From: Candidatus Bathyarchaeota archaeon
GTDB lineage: Archaea; Thermoproteota; Bathyarchaeia; Bathyarchaeales; DTEX01
Reading direction: 5' to 3'
DNA: 33,393 bases
Assembly: GCA_018396635.1 (NCBI GenBank)
Contig: JAGTQE010000004.1
Span: 67,797 to 101,189 of the forward strand
This document shows, one piece after another, positions 8,673 to 15,638 of the stretch. Within the stretch, counting starts at the first letter, position 1; the number at the start of each line of letters is the position of its first letter. The notes beneath the pieces were generated by a model. It did not search any database. It was not told the origin of the DNA and saw nothing but the letters and a program-made list of their open reading frames with translations. The position numbers were made by a program, and so were the translations under genes.

Positions 8673-9320
8673 ATGGAAATACTGTCTGCCATAACTTTAG
8701 TGGTTGCAGCGCTCATAACTGCTTTAGGCTGCTTCGCTGAGAGCACCCGTCGAACAATAATACTTCTCTCTGTTCAGGCTATAGCGATAGGCTCCGTTAC
8801 GCTTGTCCGCTGCCTAATCGACCTAATAATTGGATTAAATGTTGAAGCCCTCATACATTTCTTCATCGCCTTCGCAGAGTGGTTTTCAGCGGCAGTTGTC
8901 GTTCCCCTTATACTTTACTGGGGGGTTGTGAAGACTGAGAACGTCGTTGATGCGCCTATAGTCGGGGCGCGAAGGCTAGCTATACTGGTCATATCAACGG
9001 CAATCCTATACATGTTTTTGTGGATTTTTCAGCCCCAAATACTACAAGAAGAAATAGCAACTCTCTCATTTTGTATGCTCATGTTCTCTTTCTCAGTCTT
9101 TCTCATGGTTACTAGGCGAGATTCCCTGAAGATTCTTACTGGGCTAAATATGGCTGAAAACTCCCTTTACCCGCTTCTGGCAGAAATTCCAATAATGCTT
9201 GTACCCTTCATTCTAACCCTAATGATATTTGTAACCGCGATAGGAACATACATAATTGTTGAAGCCTACAGGGATCACGGCACAACGCTAGTTGACCGCT
9301 GGAGGTGGCTGGGCAACTAA
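8673..9320 (+). CDS. Hydrogenase-4 component E-like membrane subunit (NuoK-like C-terminal half)
   Basis: A 215-residue integral membrane protein with six to seven hydrophobic segments, the length of HyfE (about 216). The second half holds KILTGLNMAENSLYPL, which resembles the conserved glutamate-containing TM motif of HyfE and the related NuoK. In complex I-like enzymes this subunit links the antiporter subunits to the catalytic arm. The ATG at 8673 is two bases after the previous stop, and GGTGGG in that gene's end serves as ribosome-binding site. The stop overlaps the next start as TAATG. Confidence in a HyfE-like role comes from size, motif and position between NuoL-like and NuoN-like genes. 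Confidence 0.8.
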   Translation: MEILSAITLVVAALITALGCFAESTRRTIILLSVQAIAIGSVTLVRCLIDLIIGLNVEALIHFFIAFAEWFSAAVVVPLILYWGVVKTENVVDAPIVGARRLAILVISTAILYMFLWIFQPQILQEEIATLSFCMLMFSFSVFLMVTRRDSLKILTGLNMAENSLYPLLAEIPIMLVPFILTLMIFVTAIGTYIIVEAYRDHGTTLVDRWRWLGN

Positions 9321-10798
9321 TGTACTCCCTGCTCCCACTCTTAACACTAATAGTTCCACTCTTCTCCGGGGTCTTATGCCTCTTCACATGCCTATTCAGA
9401 TTCCTAGAGGAGTTTTCGAGAAGGATGTCGAAGATACTGCTGTTGATCAGCGCCGCCTTAAGCCTAGCACCGCCGTTAACAATGATCCCATATTGTGCTG
9501 TGGGCGAGGTTCTAGAGACCACGGGGCTAGGTTTAAGGGCGGACTCCTCAAATATCGCCGCGCTAGTAAGCACAGCTACACTCTTTTTCCTAGTCTCAAT
9601 CTATAACATGGGCGCTGAGAAGGGCGGTCGGCTGAAACCCGGAGTATACAACTTCTTTCTGCTTCTCTTTTTATGCTGCATGTTTGGGCTATTGCTCTCC
9701 TATGATCTATTCGGCATATTTCTATTCGTAGAGTTGGTCATAGGCGTATCAATAATACTTGTCGCCCACAACACGATTAAAGCGGCAACGGAAGCAGCCT
9801 TCAAATACTTGATTATTACCGCTATAAGCGCGCTGTTTGTTTTGATCGGTGTTTTAACCATATATATTCTGACCGGCGAATCGAATATTCTGCATCTGCT
9901 CAGCGACTCTGAGAAGCAGGCAGCGCTAGCTGAGAACCCGCGTCTACTAATGTTCATCGTAGCCTGCTTTATAGTTGGGCTAGGTGCAGACATAGGGCTT
10001 GTCCCCTTCCACGGCTGGCTTCCCGACTGCCTCCCAGCATCCACAATAATCATTAACGGATTCACTGCGATGGAGCCGATCCCCCTAATCCTAGCCCTCC
10101 ATAAGCTGGTTGCCCCACTATACAGAATCTATCCTTCAAATGTTATGCTAGCTTTTATGCTTGGAACAGGATTAATTTCGATGATTTTCGGAGCACTTAT
10201 GGCCTACTCCCAAAAAGACTTCTTTAGGATGGCTGCCTACTGCAGCATAGATGAGTATGGGCACTCGCTCTTCGCCCTGAGCCTACTCTCATCTCTAGAA
10301 ATGCAGAGCTTTATAATCGGACAATTCTACTTAATAAACAGCACGCTGGCAAAGACGGGGCTAATATTGAGCTTAGGTTCAGTCTACTTTAAATCCGGAA
10401 GCTCAGACATGGACTCACTTGGCGGCCTAGCTGAAAAAATGGGTAAGACGGCATTAAGCTACGTGATATGCGCCTTCTCACTGACCGGCATCCCACCGAT
10501 GAGCGGCTTCTACGCGAAACTTCTCTTTTTCAGCGCATCCTACATATTCTTCTATGAGTATGGAAACTCGATGCTAGCAATTCTAATGGTAACTTTAATG
10601 GTCTGCATCTCCATAATCTCATTCGTCTTTTTAACACGCTCATTCCACAGGATCTTTCTCGGTAAGAGTCGAACAAACATTGATGTTAAGAATGATGTAC
10701 CCATGTTAATGTGGCTGCCCACAATTATTTTGGCGATGGCAACGTTGGTTTTTGGGATTCGCCCAGACCTTCTACTAAGGTTTATAAGCCCAGTTTAA
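9320..10798 (+). CDS. Hydrogenase membrane subunit, NuoN/NuoM/HyfF-like
   Basis: A 492-residue polytopic Proton_antipo_M protein with about 14 hydrophobic segments. I chose ATG 9320, which overlaps the preceding TAA, because GGAGGTGG at 9301-9308 is correctly placed. GTG 9305 would lie inside that site. The TM5 glutamate is present (Glu138, FLFVELVIG) and the TM12 lysine is present (Lys345, STLAKTGLIL). The normally invariant TM7 lysine of the PFHxWLPD region is Asp224 (GADIGLVPFHGWLPD), and the TM8 region has Glu252 (FTAMEPIPL) where a lysine or histidine is usual. The protein clearly belongs to the antiporter family, but its charged chain is rearranged, so its ion pumping may be altered. 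It is last in the plus-strand arm and converges on the minus-strand arm. Confidence 0.88.
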   Translation: MYSLLPLLTLIVPLFSGVLCLFTCLFRFLEEFSRRMSKILLLISAALSLAPPLTMIPYCAVGEVLETTGLGLRADSSNIAALVSTATLFFLVSIYNMGAEKGGRLKPGVYNFFLLLFLCCMFGLLLSYDLFGIFLFVELVIGVSIILVAHNTIKAATEAAFKYLIITAISALFVLIGVLTIYILTGESNILHLLSDSEKQAALAENPRLLMFIVACFIVGLGADIGLVPFHGWLPDCLPASTIIINGFTAMEPIPLILALHKLVAPLYRIYPSNVMLAFMLGTGLISMIFGALMAYSQKDFFRMAAYCSIDEYGHSLFALSLLSSLEMQSFIIGQFYLINSTLAKTGLILSLGSVYFKSGSSDMDSLGGLAEKMGKTALSYVICAFSLTGIPPMSGFYAKLLFFSASYIFFYEYGNSMLAILMVTLMVCISIISFVFLTRSFHRIFLGKSRTNIDVKNDVPMLMWLPTIILAMATLVFGIRPDLLLRFISPV

Positions 10799-10806
10799 CC
10801 TAGCAC

Positions 10807-11322
10807 TTAGGCCTCTCTGCTTCTTCTATAGAAAACCCACTCTTTAGACTTAACGTCAAGCCCTAAATCGATCATCAGCCGTTCAATCAACTGTTGCAGG
10901 GCGTATCCACTGCTGCTAACAATCTTTATTAATTGATATTCAGATGTGTAAACGGTATATTGCTCCTCTCCACCAGCCTCTGCGACCACATCTTCCCTCT
11001 GGACAACATTCCCCATTATGTAAACAGATATCTTTGCATCCAAGTACTCTCCTTCATAGATCTTCAGCGTAGAAACCTTCTCTTCAGATTCCTCTACTAT
11101 AACGGGACTTTTGGCCTCCTCATGAAAAACTATTTTCTTATGATTTGCTGGAACTATTTGCCTGATTTCCGAGACGGTTTGCTCATTCTCTTCAATTCTT
11201 CTAAACCCATACTTCTCGATAAGATACTCCTCAAGCAACTTATATTCTGTGTGCCTAAACACAACACCCTTTAACAATAAGACAACAAGCTCACGTGATT
11301 GCTGAGGCAAGATGCGCTTCAA
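10807..11322 (-). CDS. Unrecognised protein at the end of the hydrogenase operon
   Basis: I do not recognise this 171-residue protein. It looks soluble, with no signal peptide or membrane segment. A basic, hydrophobic N-terminal part (to about 60) and a C-terminal alpha/beta part (about 85-171) flank a charged, Glu-rich linker (EEAKSPVIVEESEEKV). No cysteine is present, so it is not an iron-sulphur or nickel-cysteine protein. It is co-directional with, and about 40 nt behind, the ferredoxin subunit gene, so it is probably the last gene of the hydrogenase operon. An assembly, regulatory or stabilising role is possible but unproven. It does not resemble HycH/HyfJ or HypC as far as I can see. 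The start is uncertain: TTG 11322 lies directly on a GAGG, while TTG 11310 would be better spaced. Confidence 0.65.
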   Translation of the reverse strand: MKRILPQQSRELVVLLLKGVVFRHTEYKLLEEYLIEKYGFRRIEENEQTVSEIRQIVPANHKKIVFHEEAKSPVIVEESEEKVSTLKIYEGEYLDAKISVYIMGNVVQREDVVAEAGGEEQYTVYTSEYQLIKIVSSSGYALQQLIERLMIDLGLDVKSKEWVFYRRSREA

Positions 11323-11360
11323 CCTCGGTTAATTCATATATAATGGAAAACTAATAAACT

Positions 11361-11699
11361 TTACTTAACGATAAGCCCATTCTTGTCAAAGGTCACTATC
11401 TCGAACTGTGTACTCATTTTAATCGCTCCTTTCGGACATATTTCAGCGCATTGCCCGCATAAAATGCACCTAGAGATATTAAAGGCTACTTTCCTCTCCT
11501 CCGCTGAAGTTATCACGCCACCGGGACAGACTCTCACGCATAACATGCATCCTATGCATGCGTCCCTATCATAAGTTAGTTTACCTCTAAATCGCTCCGG
11601 GACCGGCACCATCCTCCCCGGCTTAGTAATATATTCTACCGTAACAGGTCTACGAAATAGCGATCTCAAAGTCTCGTAAAGCATCTTTCCAACTCTCAA
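11361..11699 (-). CDS. Hydrogenase ferredoxin-like subunit, two 4Fe-4S clusters (NuoI/HyfH/EchF/CooX type)
   Basis: A 112-residue iron-sulphur protein that relays electrons between ferredoxin and the catalytic subunits. It has two complete CxxCxxCxxxC sets: C48, C51, C54, C58 (CIGCMLCVRVCPGG) and C78, C81, C84, C88 (CILCGQCAEICPKG). Each should hold one [4Fe-4S] cluster. The N-terminal 30 residues have the basic, proline-containing run typical of NuoI-like subunits docking on the membrane. It uses a TTG start at 11699, with GGTGA seven bases upstream overlapping the stop of the NuoH-like gene. Its place directly after the NuoH-like gene matches NuoH-NuoI order. Confidence 0.92.
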   Translation of the reverse strand: MRVGKMLYETLRSLFRRPVTVEYITKPGRMVPVPERFRGKLTYDRDACIGCMLCVRVCPGGVITSAEERKVAFNISRCILCGQCAEICPKGAIKMSTQFEIVTFDKNGLIVK

Positions 11700-11710
11700 G
11701 ACGCTTTCAC

Positions 11711-12661
11711 CTACAGTCCCGCTGCTGACAAAATGATGGATGAAAGCGATAATGTTAATGGAACCATCCAGTAGAATTTAAGAGCTTGACCTATTTTTAA
11801 TCTAGCTAGGATTGTACGCGGCACGGTCATCGTGGTAAACATGATAAGTAGGGCTGTAGTTAGGCACAAAGATAAAGATATGCCGGAGTTTAGCGGAGCA
11901 TTTTCCCATAATAGTGATGGAATATAAAGGAAGACAATTGATGCGAGCAGCGTTAGAGCAAAGTTTGACGCCGCTTTAGCTATCTTCGCTAGCGCTAAGT
12001 ATGGCCCACAATACTCGACGAGGAGACCATATATTATCTCGGTTTTCGCCTCCGGTATATCGAAGGGAATAGCTGACGATGCGGCTGGCATACATAATAG
12101 GAACGCTGCCGCTGCGAGGCTCATGCTTGGGCGAGATGCCGCTAACGGCAAACCTAAGTTAGCCTGAAACTTTATGATTCTATCGATCGCTAGAGATGGA
12201 GTCGATCCAAACGCTACAGATATCACGGCGATAAACATTGGGACCTCATAAGCTATCATCATGCTCATCTTTCTAGAGAAGCCTATTGCACTATAAGGGT
12301 TACCTGAAGCCGAGCCCCCAACCATCAAAGCTATGGATGACATTGCGAGCAGATACATAACCACTATCAAGTCGCCAATCATACTTAACCCGAAAAGAAT
12401 GCCAGATAGCAGTATGGACGCCCCCAGAAGTGAGACAGCAGCGGCAATCATAGGCATAATCTCAAACACTCTCACCGAGGCTGTTAGAGGAATAACTCTT
12501 CCCTTATTAAATAGCTTAATTAAATCATAAAAGGGTTGGATGACTGGCGGCCCGATTCTCTTCTGCATTCTAGCATGAAGTTTCCTATCTATGCCTTCAA
12601 AGAGAAGACTTATTAATAGAACAGCTGGAAAAGAAATGATTAGGGCTATTGCCGCATTCAC
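11711..12661 (-). CDS. Hydrogenase membrane anchor subunit, NuoH-like (EchB/HyfC/CooK)
   Basis: A 316-residue integral membrane protein with about eight hydrophobic segments. It anchors the catalytic subunits and forms the junction with the ion channel. Family signatures are RKLHARMQKRIGPP (about 26-39), equivalent to the ER-x-R-x-Q-x-R-x-GP of NuoH. IPFDIPEAKTEIIYG in the middle is the conserved acidic loop facing the catalytic arm. It starts with GTG, which overlaps the large-subunit stop as GTGA (12658-12661). GGTGAG within the preceding gene is the ribosome-binding site, so the two are translationally coupled. The gene order small-large-NuoH-NuoI is tightly conserved in group 4 hydrogenases. 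Confidence 0.92.
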   Translation of the reverse strand: MNAAIALIISFPAVLLISLLFEGIDRKLHARMQKRIGPPVIQPFYDLIKLFNKGRVIPLTASVRVFEIMPMIAAAVSLLGASILLSGILFGLSMIGDLIVVMYLLAMSSIALMVGGSASGNPYSAIGFSRKMSMMIAYEVPMFIAVISVAFGSTPSLAIDRIIKFQANLGLPLAASRPSMSLAAAAFLLCMPAASSAIPFDIPEAKTEIIYGLLVEYCGPYLALAKIAKAASNFALTLLASIVFLYIPSLLWENAPLNSGISLSLCLTTALLIMFTTMTVPRTILARLKIGQALKFYWMVPLTLSLSSIILSAAGL

Positions 12662-13878
12662 TTTTCTCTCACCACACGCCTTAAGGCATCCAGGCTAACA
12701 ACCTTGGATTCCCCGCTCCTCTGATCGACGATTGTTACTCGATTTGTGCATGAGAGGCATGGATCTATGGAGGCCACGATAACTGGTATATCTGCAATCT
12801 CACACCCTAACAGCATAGATTTCAACCCTATTAGATTAGAAAATGTTGGAGTCCGCACTTTTAGTCGTCTTAAACCCCCCTTCCCATCGGTCTTAACAAA
12901 ATAAAAGAGTTCACCTCTCGGAGCCTCAACTAGAGAGACCGCCTCACCCTCAGGAATTCTCCTCATAAGCCTAAGAACGTTCTCTTCTGGTCGGATGGGC
13001 CCTTCTGGAAGTTTTTCTAAAATCGCTCTAATTATATTTATTGACTCAAAAATCTCCAGAACCCGAACTTCGATTCTAGCGTGAACGTCGCCGTCTCTTC
13101 TCGTAATTACTGAGAAGTTTCCCTTTAGATCATTATAGGCGGCGTAGGGGTGATCCCTTCTAACATCGATGTCTACTCCAGAGCCCCTCGCTGTAGGCCC
13201 AACCACACATAACTTTAGTGCCTCGCTATAGTCTAGAACCCCCAAACCACAAATTCTCTTCTCAACGGTTCCATCCGTGAAAATATCGCGAACATATTTG
13301 ACAGCTTTCTCCATCTCCTTCATGCAAGAGTTTATTTCACTCGCTATTTGAGGTGTTAAATTCCATCTAACTCCACCTATGGTATTCATTGCATGGTGGA
13401 TTCGGTTACCAGTGATCTTCTCGAATAGATCGAGAATTTTCTCCCTCACATGCCATATGAACATGAAAAGTGTATCAAACCCAATCTCGTAAGCCATAAC
13501 ACCAAGTAGGAGAAGGTGGCTGTGAATTCTTTCCATTTCAAAGATCAGCGTCCTAAGATAGAGGGCCCGTTCTGAGGGAGCTATGCCGCCAATCTCCTCT
13601 AACGCTTGGATGAAGCATGTTGTGTGGCTGTGGGAGCAGATTCCGCATATACGCTCAATTAAGTAAAGCGTCTGAATCAAGTTGCGGCCTTCGGCGAGGG
13701 CTTCTATACCCCTATGAACATGACCTAGAACCATGTCCACATCGATAACCTCCTCTCCTCTCACAGAAACCCTTAATGAAACAGGCTCCTTAAGAGCCGG
13801 GTGAACCGGCCCGAAGGGTATGCGCAGCCTAGCATACTCCACCTCGACTTCCTTCTCCACATTACGTTCAACAACCAT
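12658..13878 (-). CDS. Group 4 NiFe hydrogenase large (catalytic) subunit
   Basis: A 406-residue NiFe hydrogenase large subunit (HycE/HyfG/CooH/EchE family) that catalyses H2 formation or oxidation. Both nickel-binding cysteine pairs are intact: C78 and C81 in ERICGICSHSH, and C374 and C377 in DPCLSCTNR. It is therefore a hydrogenase and not a complex I NuoD, which lacks these cysteines. About 26 residues follow Arg380 (VTIVDQRSGESKVV...), resembling the tail removed from HycE by the endopeptidase HycI. A maturation protease should therefore exist elsewhere in the genome; none is in this window. The start at 13878 follows GGTGAGATG, which contains the stop of the small-subunit gene. The NuoC-like domain is not fused but encoded at 6048-6482. 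Confidence 0.95.
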   Translation of the reverse strand: MVVERNVEKEVEVEYARLRIPFGPVHPALKEPVSLRVSVRGEEVIDVDMVLGHVHRGIEALAEGRNLIQTLYLIERICGICSHSHTTCFIQALEEIGGIAPSERALYLRTLIFEMERIHSHLLLLGVMAYEIGFDTLFMFIWHVREKILDLFEKITGNRIHHAMNTIGGVRWNLTPQIASEINSCMKEMEKAVKYVRDIFTDGTVEKRICGLGVLDYSEALKLCVVGPTARGSGVDIDVRRDHPYAAYNDLKGNFSVITRRDGDVHARIEVRVLEIFESINIIRAILEKLPEGPIRPEENVLRLMRRIPEGEAVSLVEAPRGELFYFVKTDGKGGLRRLKVRTPTFSNLIGLKSMLLGCEIADIPVIVASIDPCLSCTNRVTIVDQRSGESKVVSLDALRRVVREK

Positions 13879-13889
13879 CGCAGATCATC

Positions 13890-14312
13890 TCACCTAAACT
13901 TGCTCATAACGGCTGTAATAATCCCGCTAGCTATCGCCTCCGGCCTGGGCGGACACCCCACAATATATGTATCTACTGGAATAATTCTATCAACCGGCCC
14001 CTCAACCATCTCGCTGCCGAGAAACGGGCTTCCTGAAGAGGCGCATGTACCCACGGCAACGACAACTTTAGGCTCAGGAATCTGCTCATAAACTCTAATT
14101 AAGCGAGGTAACATCTGGCGTGTAACCGGTCCTGTAACCAACAATACATCAGCGTGGCGCGGCGAACCAACGAGCAAACAGCCAAAACGTTCAAGATCGT
14201 AACGCGGAGTAAAGGCAGCAACTATCTCAATATCGCAGCCATTACACGAACCAGTGTTAAGATGAAATATCCAGGGAGACTTTATGCGACCCCTCGAAAC
14301 AATCCTGAACAT
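13890..14312 (-). CDS. Group 4 NiFe hydrogenase small subunit (NuoB/HyfI/EchC/CooL type)
   Basis: A 140-residue small subunit holding the proximal [4Fe-4S] cluster next to the NiFe site. The four expected cysteines are present: C23 and C26 (GSCNGCDIE), C90 (GTCASSG) and C120 (VGCPPRPE). The short length without extra C-terminal clusters is typical of group 4 and NuoB, not of uptake hydrogenases. There is no twin-arginine signal, so the complex faces the cytoplasm. It is the first gene of the minus-strand arm. The ATG at 14312 has no ribosome-binding site and the transcript is likely leaderless or nearly so, from the AT-rich box at 14346-14355. Confidence 0.94.
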   Translation of the reverse strand: MFRIVSRGRIKSPWIFHLNTGSCNGCDIEIVAAFTPRYDLERFGCLLVGSPRHADVLLVTGPVTRQMLPRLIRVYEQIPEPKVVVAVGTCASSGSPFLGSEMVEGPVDRIIPVDTYIVGCPPRPEAIASGIITAVMSKFR

Positions 14313-14345
14313 TGTAAATCTAAAAGCAATAGCTTAAACATACAC

Positions 14346-14355
14346 ATATTATTTT
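14346..14355 (-). promoter_or_regulatory. Probable TATA box of the hydrogenase catalytic operon
   Basis: AAAATAATAT on the minus strand, 34-43 nt before the small-subunit ATG. Initiation about 25 nt downstream would leave a leader of around 10 nt. The palindrome at 14365-14377 sits just upstream, where an archaeal activator or TFB-region regulator could bind. Confidence 0.4.
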
Positions 14356-14364
14356 CGCTTTCAA

Positions 14365-14377
14365 AGCGCTAAGCGCT
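14365..14377. repeat. Palindrome AGCGCT-A-AGCGCT, copy 2
   Basis: A 13-nt hyphenated palindrome immediately upstream of the proposed TATA box of the hydrogenase operon. Twelve of its bases (14366-14377) are identical to 3894-3905. The position is suitable for a regulatory operator, though no regulator gene is in the window. Confidence 0.35.
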
Positions 14378-14599
14378 CATCCGGATGAAACACATTTTCT
14401 TAAAAGTTATTCACGGCGGGGTTGTTGTTCTCATAATTGGGATAGAATCATGAGAGGAATAGATATTAGTGTGGGGTAAGCGCACCTTAATCTCAGCGTA
14501 CTAGTCTCAGGCGATATATACCCTTCCCTGTCAAAAGCTCTTAACTTTTGGTTGGAGGCCGCCGCCGGGATTTGAACCCGGCCTCCGGGCTCCACAGGC

Positions 14600-14629
14600 T
14601 TATACCACCAGCATGATTATGCGTGGTGT
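14600..14629 (-). other. tRNA-His intron in the anticodon stem (position 29/30), 30 nt
   Basis: Removing these 30 bases restores a perfect 5-bp anticodon stem. The junctions form a bulge-helix-bulge. Exon GUAC (14635-14632) pairs with intron GUAU (14605-14602), and it is flanked by 3-nt bulges GG^A and AA^G cut after the second base. An internal CACCA/UGGUG helix closes the intron. The usual 37/38 site is uninterrupted. Confidence 0.85.
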
Positions 14630-14644
14630 CCGTACGCTACCAGG

Positions 14645-14669
14645 CTTCGCGGCTCTAGTTTTTGAGCCT
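14645..14669 (-). other. tRNA-His intron in the D-loop (about position 15/16), 25 nt
   Basis: Removal gives a standard D-arm. The intron holds a GGCUC/GAGCC hairpin (14668-14664 with 14655-14651). It fits a bulge-helix-bulge with bulges AG^A and AG^C and a central helix of three pairs plus one A-A mismatch. AG occurs at both junctions, so the cut can shift by up to two bases without changing the mature product. Confidence 0.75.
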
Positions 14670-14713
14670 CTACGTTACGGCGGCCACGCCATATATTCTT
14701 TTCACATCTTTAA

Positions 14714-14721
14714 CTTTTAAG
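14714..14721 (-). promoter_or_regulatory. TATA box of the tRNA-His gene
   Basis: CTTAAAAG on the minus strand is centred about 33 nt before the mature 5' end. This places transcription start a few bases upstream of G-1. Confidence 0.5.
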
Positions 14722-14756
14722 TATTTCTTCTTAGGATGTACTAACTCTACAAAATC

Positions 14757-14768
14757 AAAATATATTTG
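14757..14768 (+). promoter_or_regulatory. Probable TATA box of the fucosidase operon
   Basis: AAAATATATTTG, about 25 nt before the GTGGAGGG ribosome-binding region at 14789-14796. It would give a short leader of about 15 nt before the GTG start at 14804. Confidence 0.45.
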
Positions 14769-14803
14769 TTGTGTGGAAAGTATAAAGGGTGGAGGGAACG
14801 GAT

Positions 14804-15592
14804 GTGAAGTTGGCAGTTCAGGAGAACCTGATCCCTGGAAATACGATTCTTGAGAAGCTTCAGAACGCTGAGAAATATGGTTTTGAGGGGGTTGAGGTTT
14901 GGGGTAACGATTTACCGCAGCGCTTTAAGGAGGTTAAAGATGCTTTAAGCGCTTCAAGAGTTAAGATATCAACTGTTTGTAGTGGATATGGGGGAGACTT
15001 GCTTGGGCCGGATCGCAAGACAAGGGAAATGGCAATTGAGGGTATAAAGGAGAGGCTTAAATTATGTGCTGAGCTCGGCGGGGTCGGCGTGATAACTGTG
15101 CCAACGTTCAGTGGTCCCAAGATCCCAGATCTCTACCCATGGATGGCTGATGTTAGGGAAGTTGAGAAGAAGATCCTTATAGAGGAGTGTAAGATTTTAG
15201 GTAAGTGGGCTGACGATGTAGGGGCATATGTTCTGCTTGAACCTTTAAACCGCTATGAGACCCACCTAATAAACAGACTTCAGCAAGCGGTTGAGATATG
15301 TAATGTCGTTGGAGCGGAGCATGTTAAAATCATGGCGGACTTCTTCCACATGAATATTGAGGAGGCAAATATTGCTAAGAGCATTGAGGAGGCTGGTGGC
15401 TACATCATGCACGTCCACCTAGCCGACAGTAACCGCCTACTACCCGGCTACGGGCACACGGACTTCAAGTCCGGCTTCGAAGCCCTCAAAAAGATTGGAT
15501 ACAAAAACTTTATGGCGCTTGAATGTAGAATCCCAGGAGACCCAAGTATAGAGCTGCCCAAATGCGTCAATTACCTGAGAAGTTTAATCTAG
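14804..15592 (+). CDS. Ketose 3-epimerase-like TIM-barrel enzyme (tagatose/psicose 3-epimerase family)
   Basis: A 262-residue xylose isomerase-like TIM barrel. Metal-binding and catalytic residues of the D-tagatose/D-psicose 3-epimerase type can be placed. These are Glu146 in LLEPLNRYETHLIN, Asp179 in MADFFHMNIEE, His205 region in HVHLADSNR and Glu240 in MALECRI. The LEPLNRYE block is particularly close to that family. GTG 14804 is chosen because GGGTGGAGGG (14787-14796) is correctly spaced before it; GTG 14789 would lie inside that site. It heads an operon with a Gfo/Idh/MocA oxidoreductase and a GH29 fucosidase, so the natural substrate may be a ketose from a deoxy- or rare sugar. Myo-inositol or hydroxypyruvate isomerase-like activity is possible. 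Confidence 0.85.
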   Translation: MKLAVQENLIPGNTILEKLQNAEKYGFEGVEVWGNDLPQRFKEVKDALSASRVKISTVCSGYGGDLLGPDRKTREMAIEGIKERLKLCAELGGVGVITVPTFSGPKIPDLYPWMADVREVEKKILIEECKILGKWADDVGAYVLLEPLNRYETHLINRLQQAVEICNVVGAEHVKIMADFFHMNIEEANIAKSIEEAGGYIMHVHLADSNRLLPGYGHTDFKSGFEALKKIGYKNFMALECRIPGDPSIELPKCVNYLRSLI

Positions 15593-15638
15593 ACAACCTA
15601 CAAATTGACCTGGCTTAGTGTTGCTGGAGGTAAATTCA

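Larger units (their letters stand above)
14557..14685 (-). tRNA. tRNA-His (GUG) with two introns
   Basis: On the minus strand a full cloverleaf forms after removal of two introns. The acceptor stem is GCCGCCG/CGGCGGC (14684-14678 with 14564-14558), and the T-arm is CCGGG-TTCAAAT-CCCGG (14581-14565). The spliced D-arm is ACGU-AGCCUGGUA-GCGU. The spliced anticodon arm is CGGGC-CUGUGGA-GCCCG, with anticodon GUG at 14595-14593. A genome-encoded G at -1 (14685) faces discriminator C73 (14557), the identity pair specific to tRNA-His, so the isotype is well supported. The mature tRNA is 74 nt including G-1, with a 4-nt variable loop; CCA is not encoded (next bases TCC). Introns are 14645-14669 and 14600-14629. 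Confidence 0.93.

Noticed and set aside
9292-9606. Plus-strand frame of 104 codons overlapping the HyfF-like gene
   Set aside because: It lies inside a clear membrane-subunit gene in another frame and has no family features.
6048-14312. Reading the locus as respiratory complex I (Nuo/Fpo)
   Set aside because: The large subunit has both nickel-binding CxxC pairs (CGIC and DPCLSC), the membrane subunits are of HyfB/HyfE/HyfF type, and NuoA and NuoJ homologues are missing.
6048-14312. Calling the cluster a formate hydrogenlyase or a CO-dependent hydrogenase
   Set aside because: No formate dehydrogenase, formate transporter or CO dehydrogenase gene is present in the window, so the donor cannot be assigned.
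14378-14556. Possible small gene or RNA between the hydrogenase promoter and the tRNA
   Set aside because: Only very short frames occur, for example ten codons near 14450, and no stable, recognisable RNA structure was seen.
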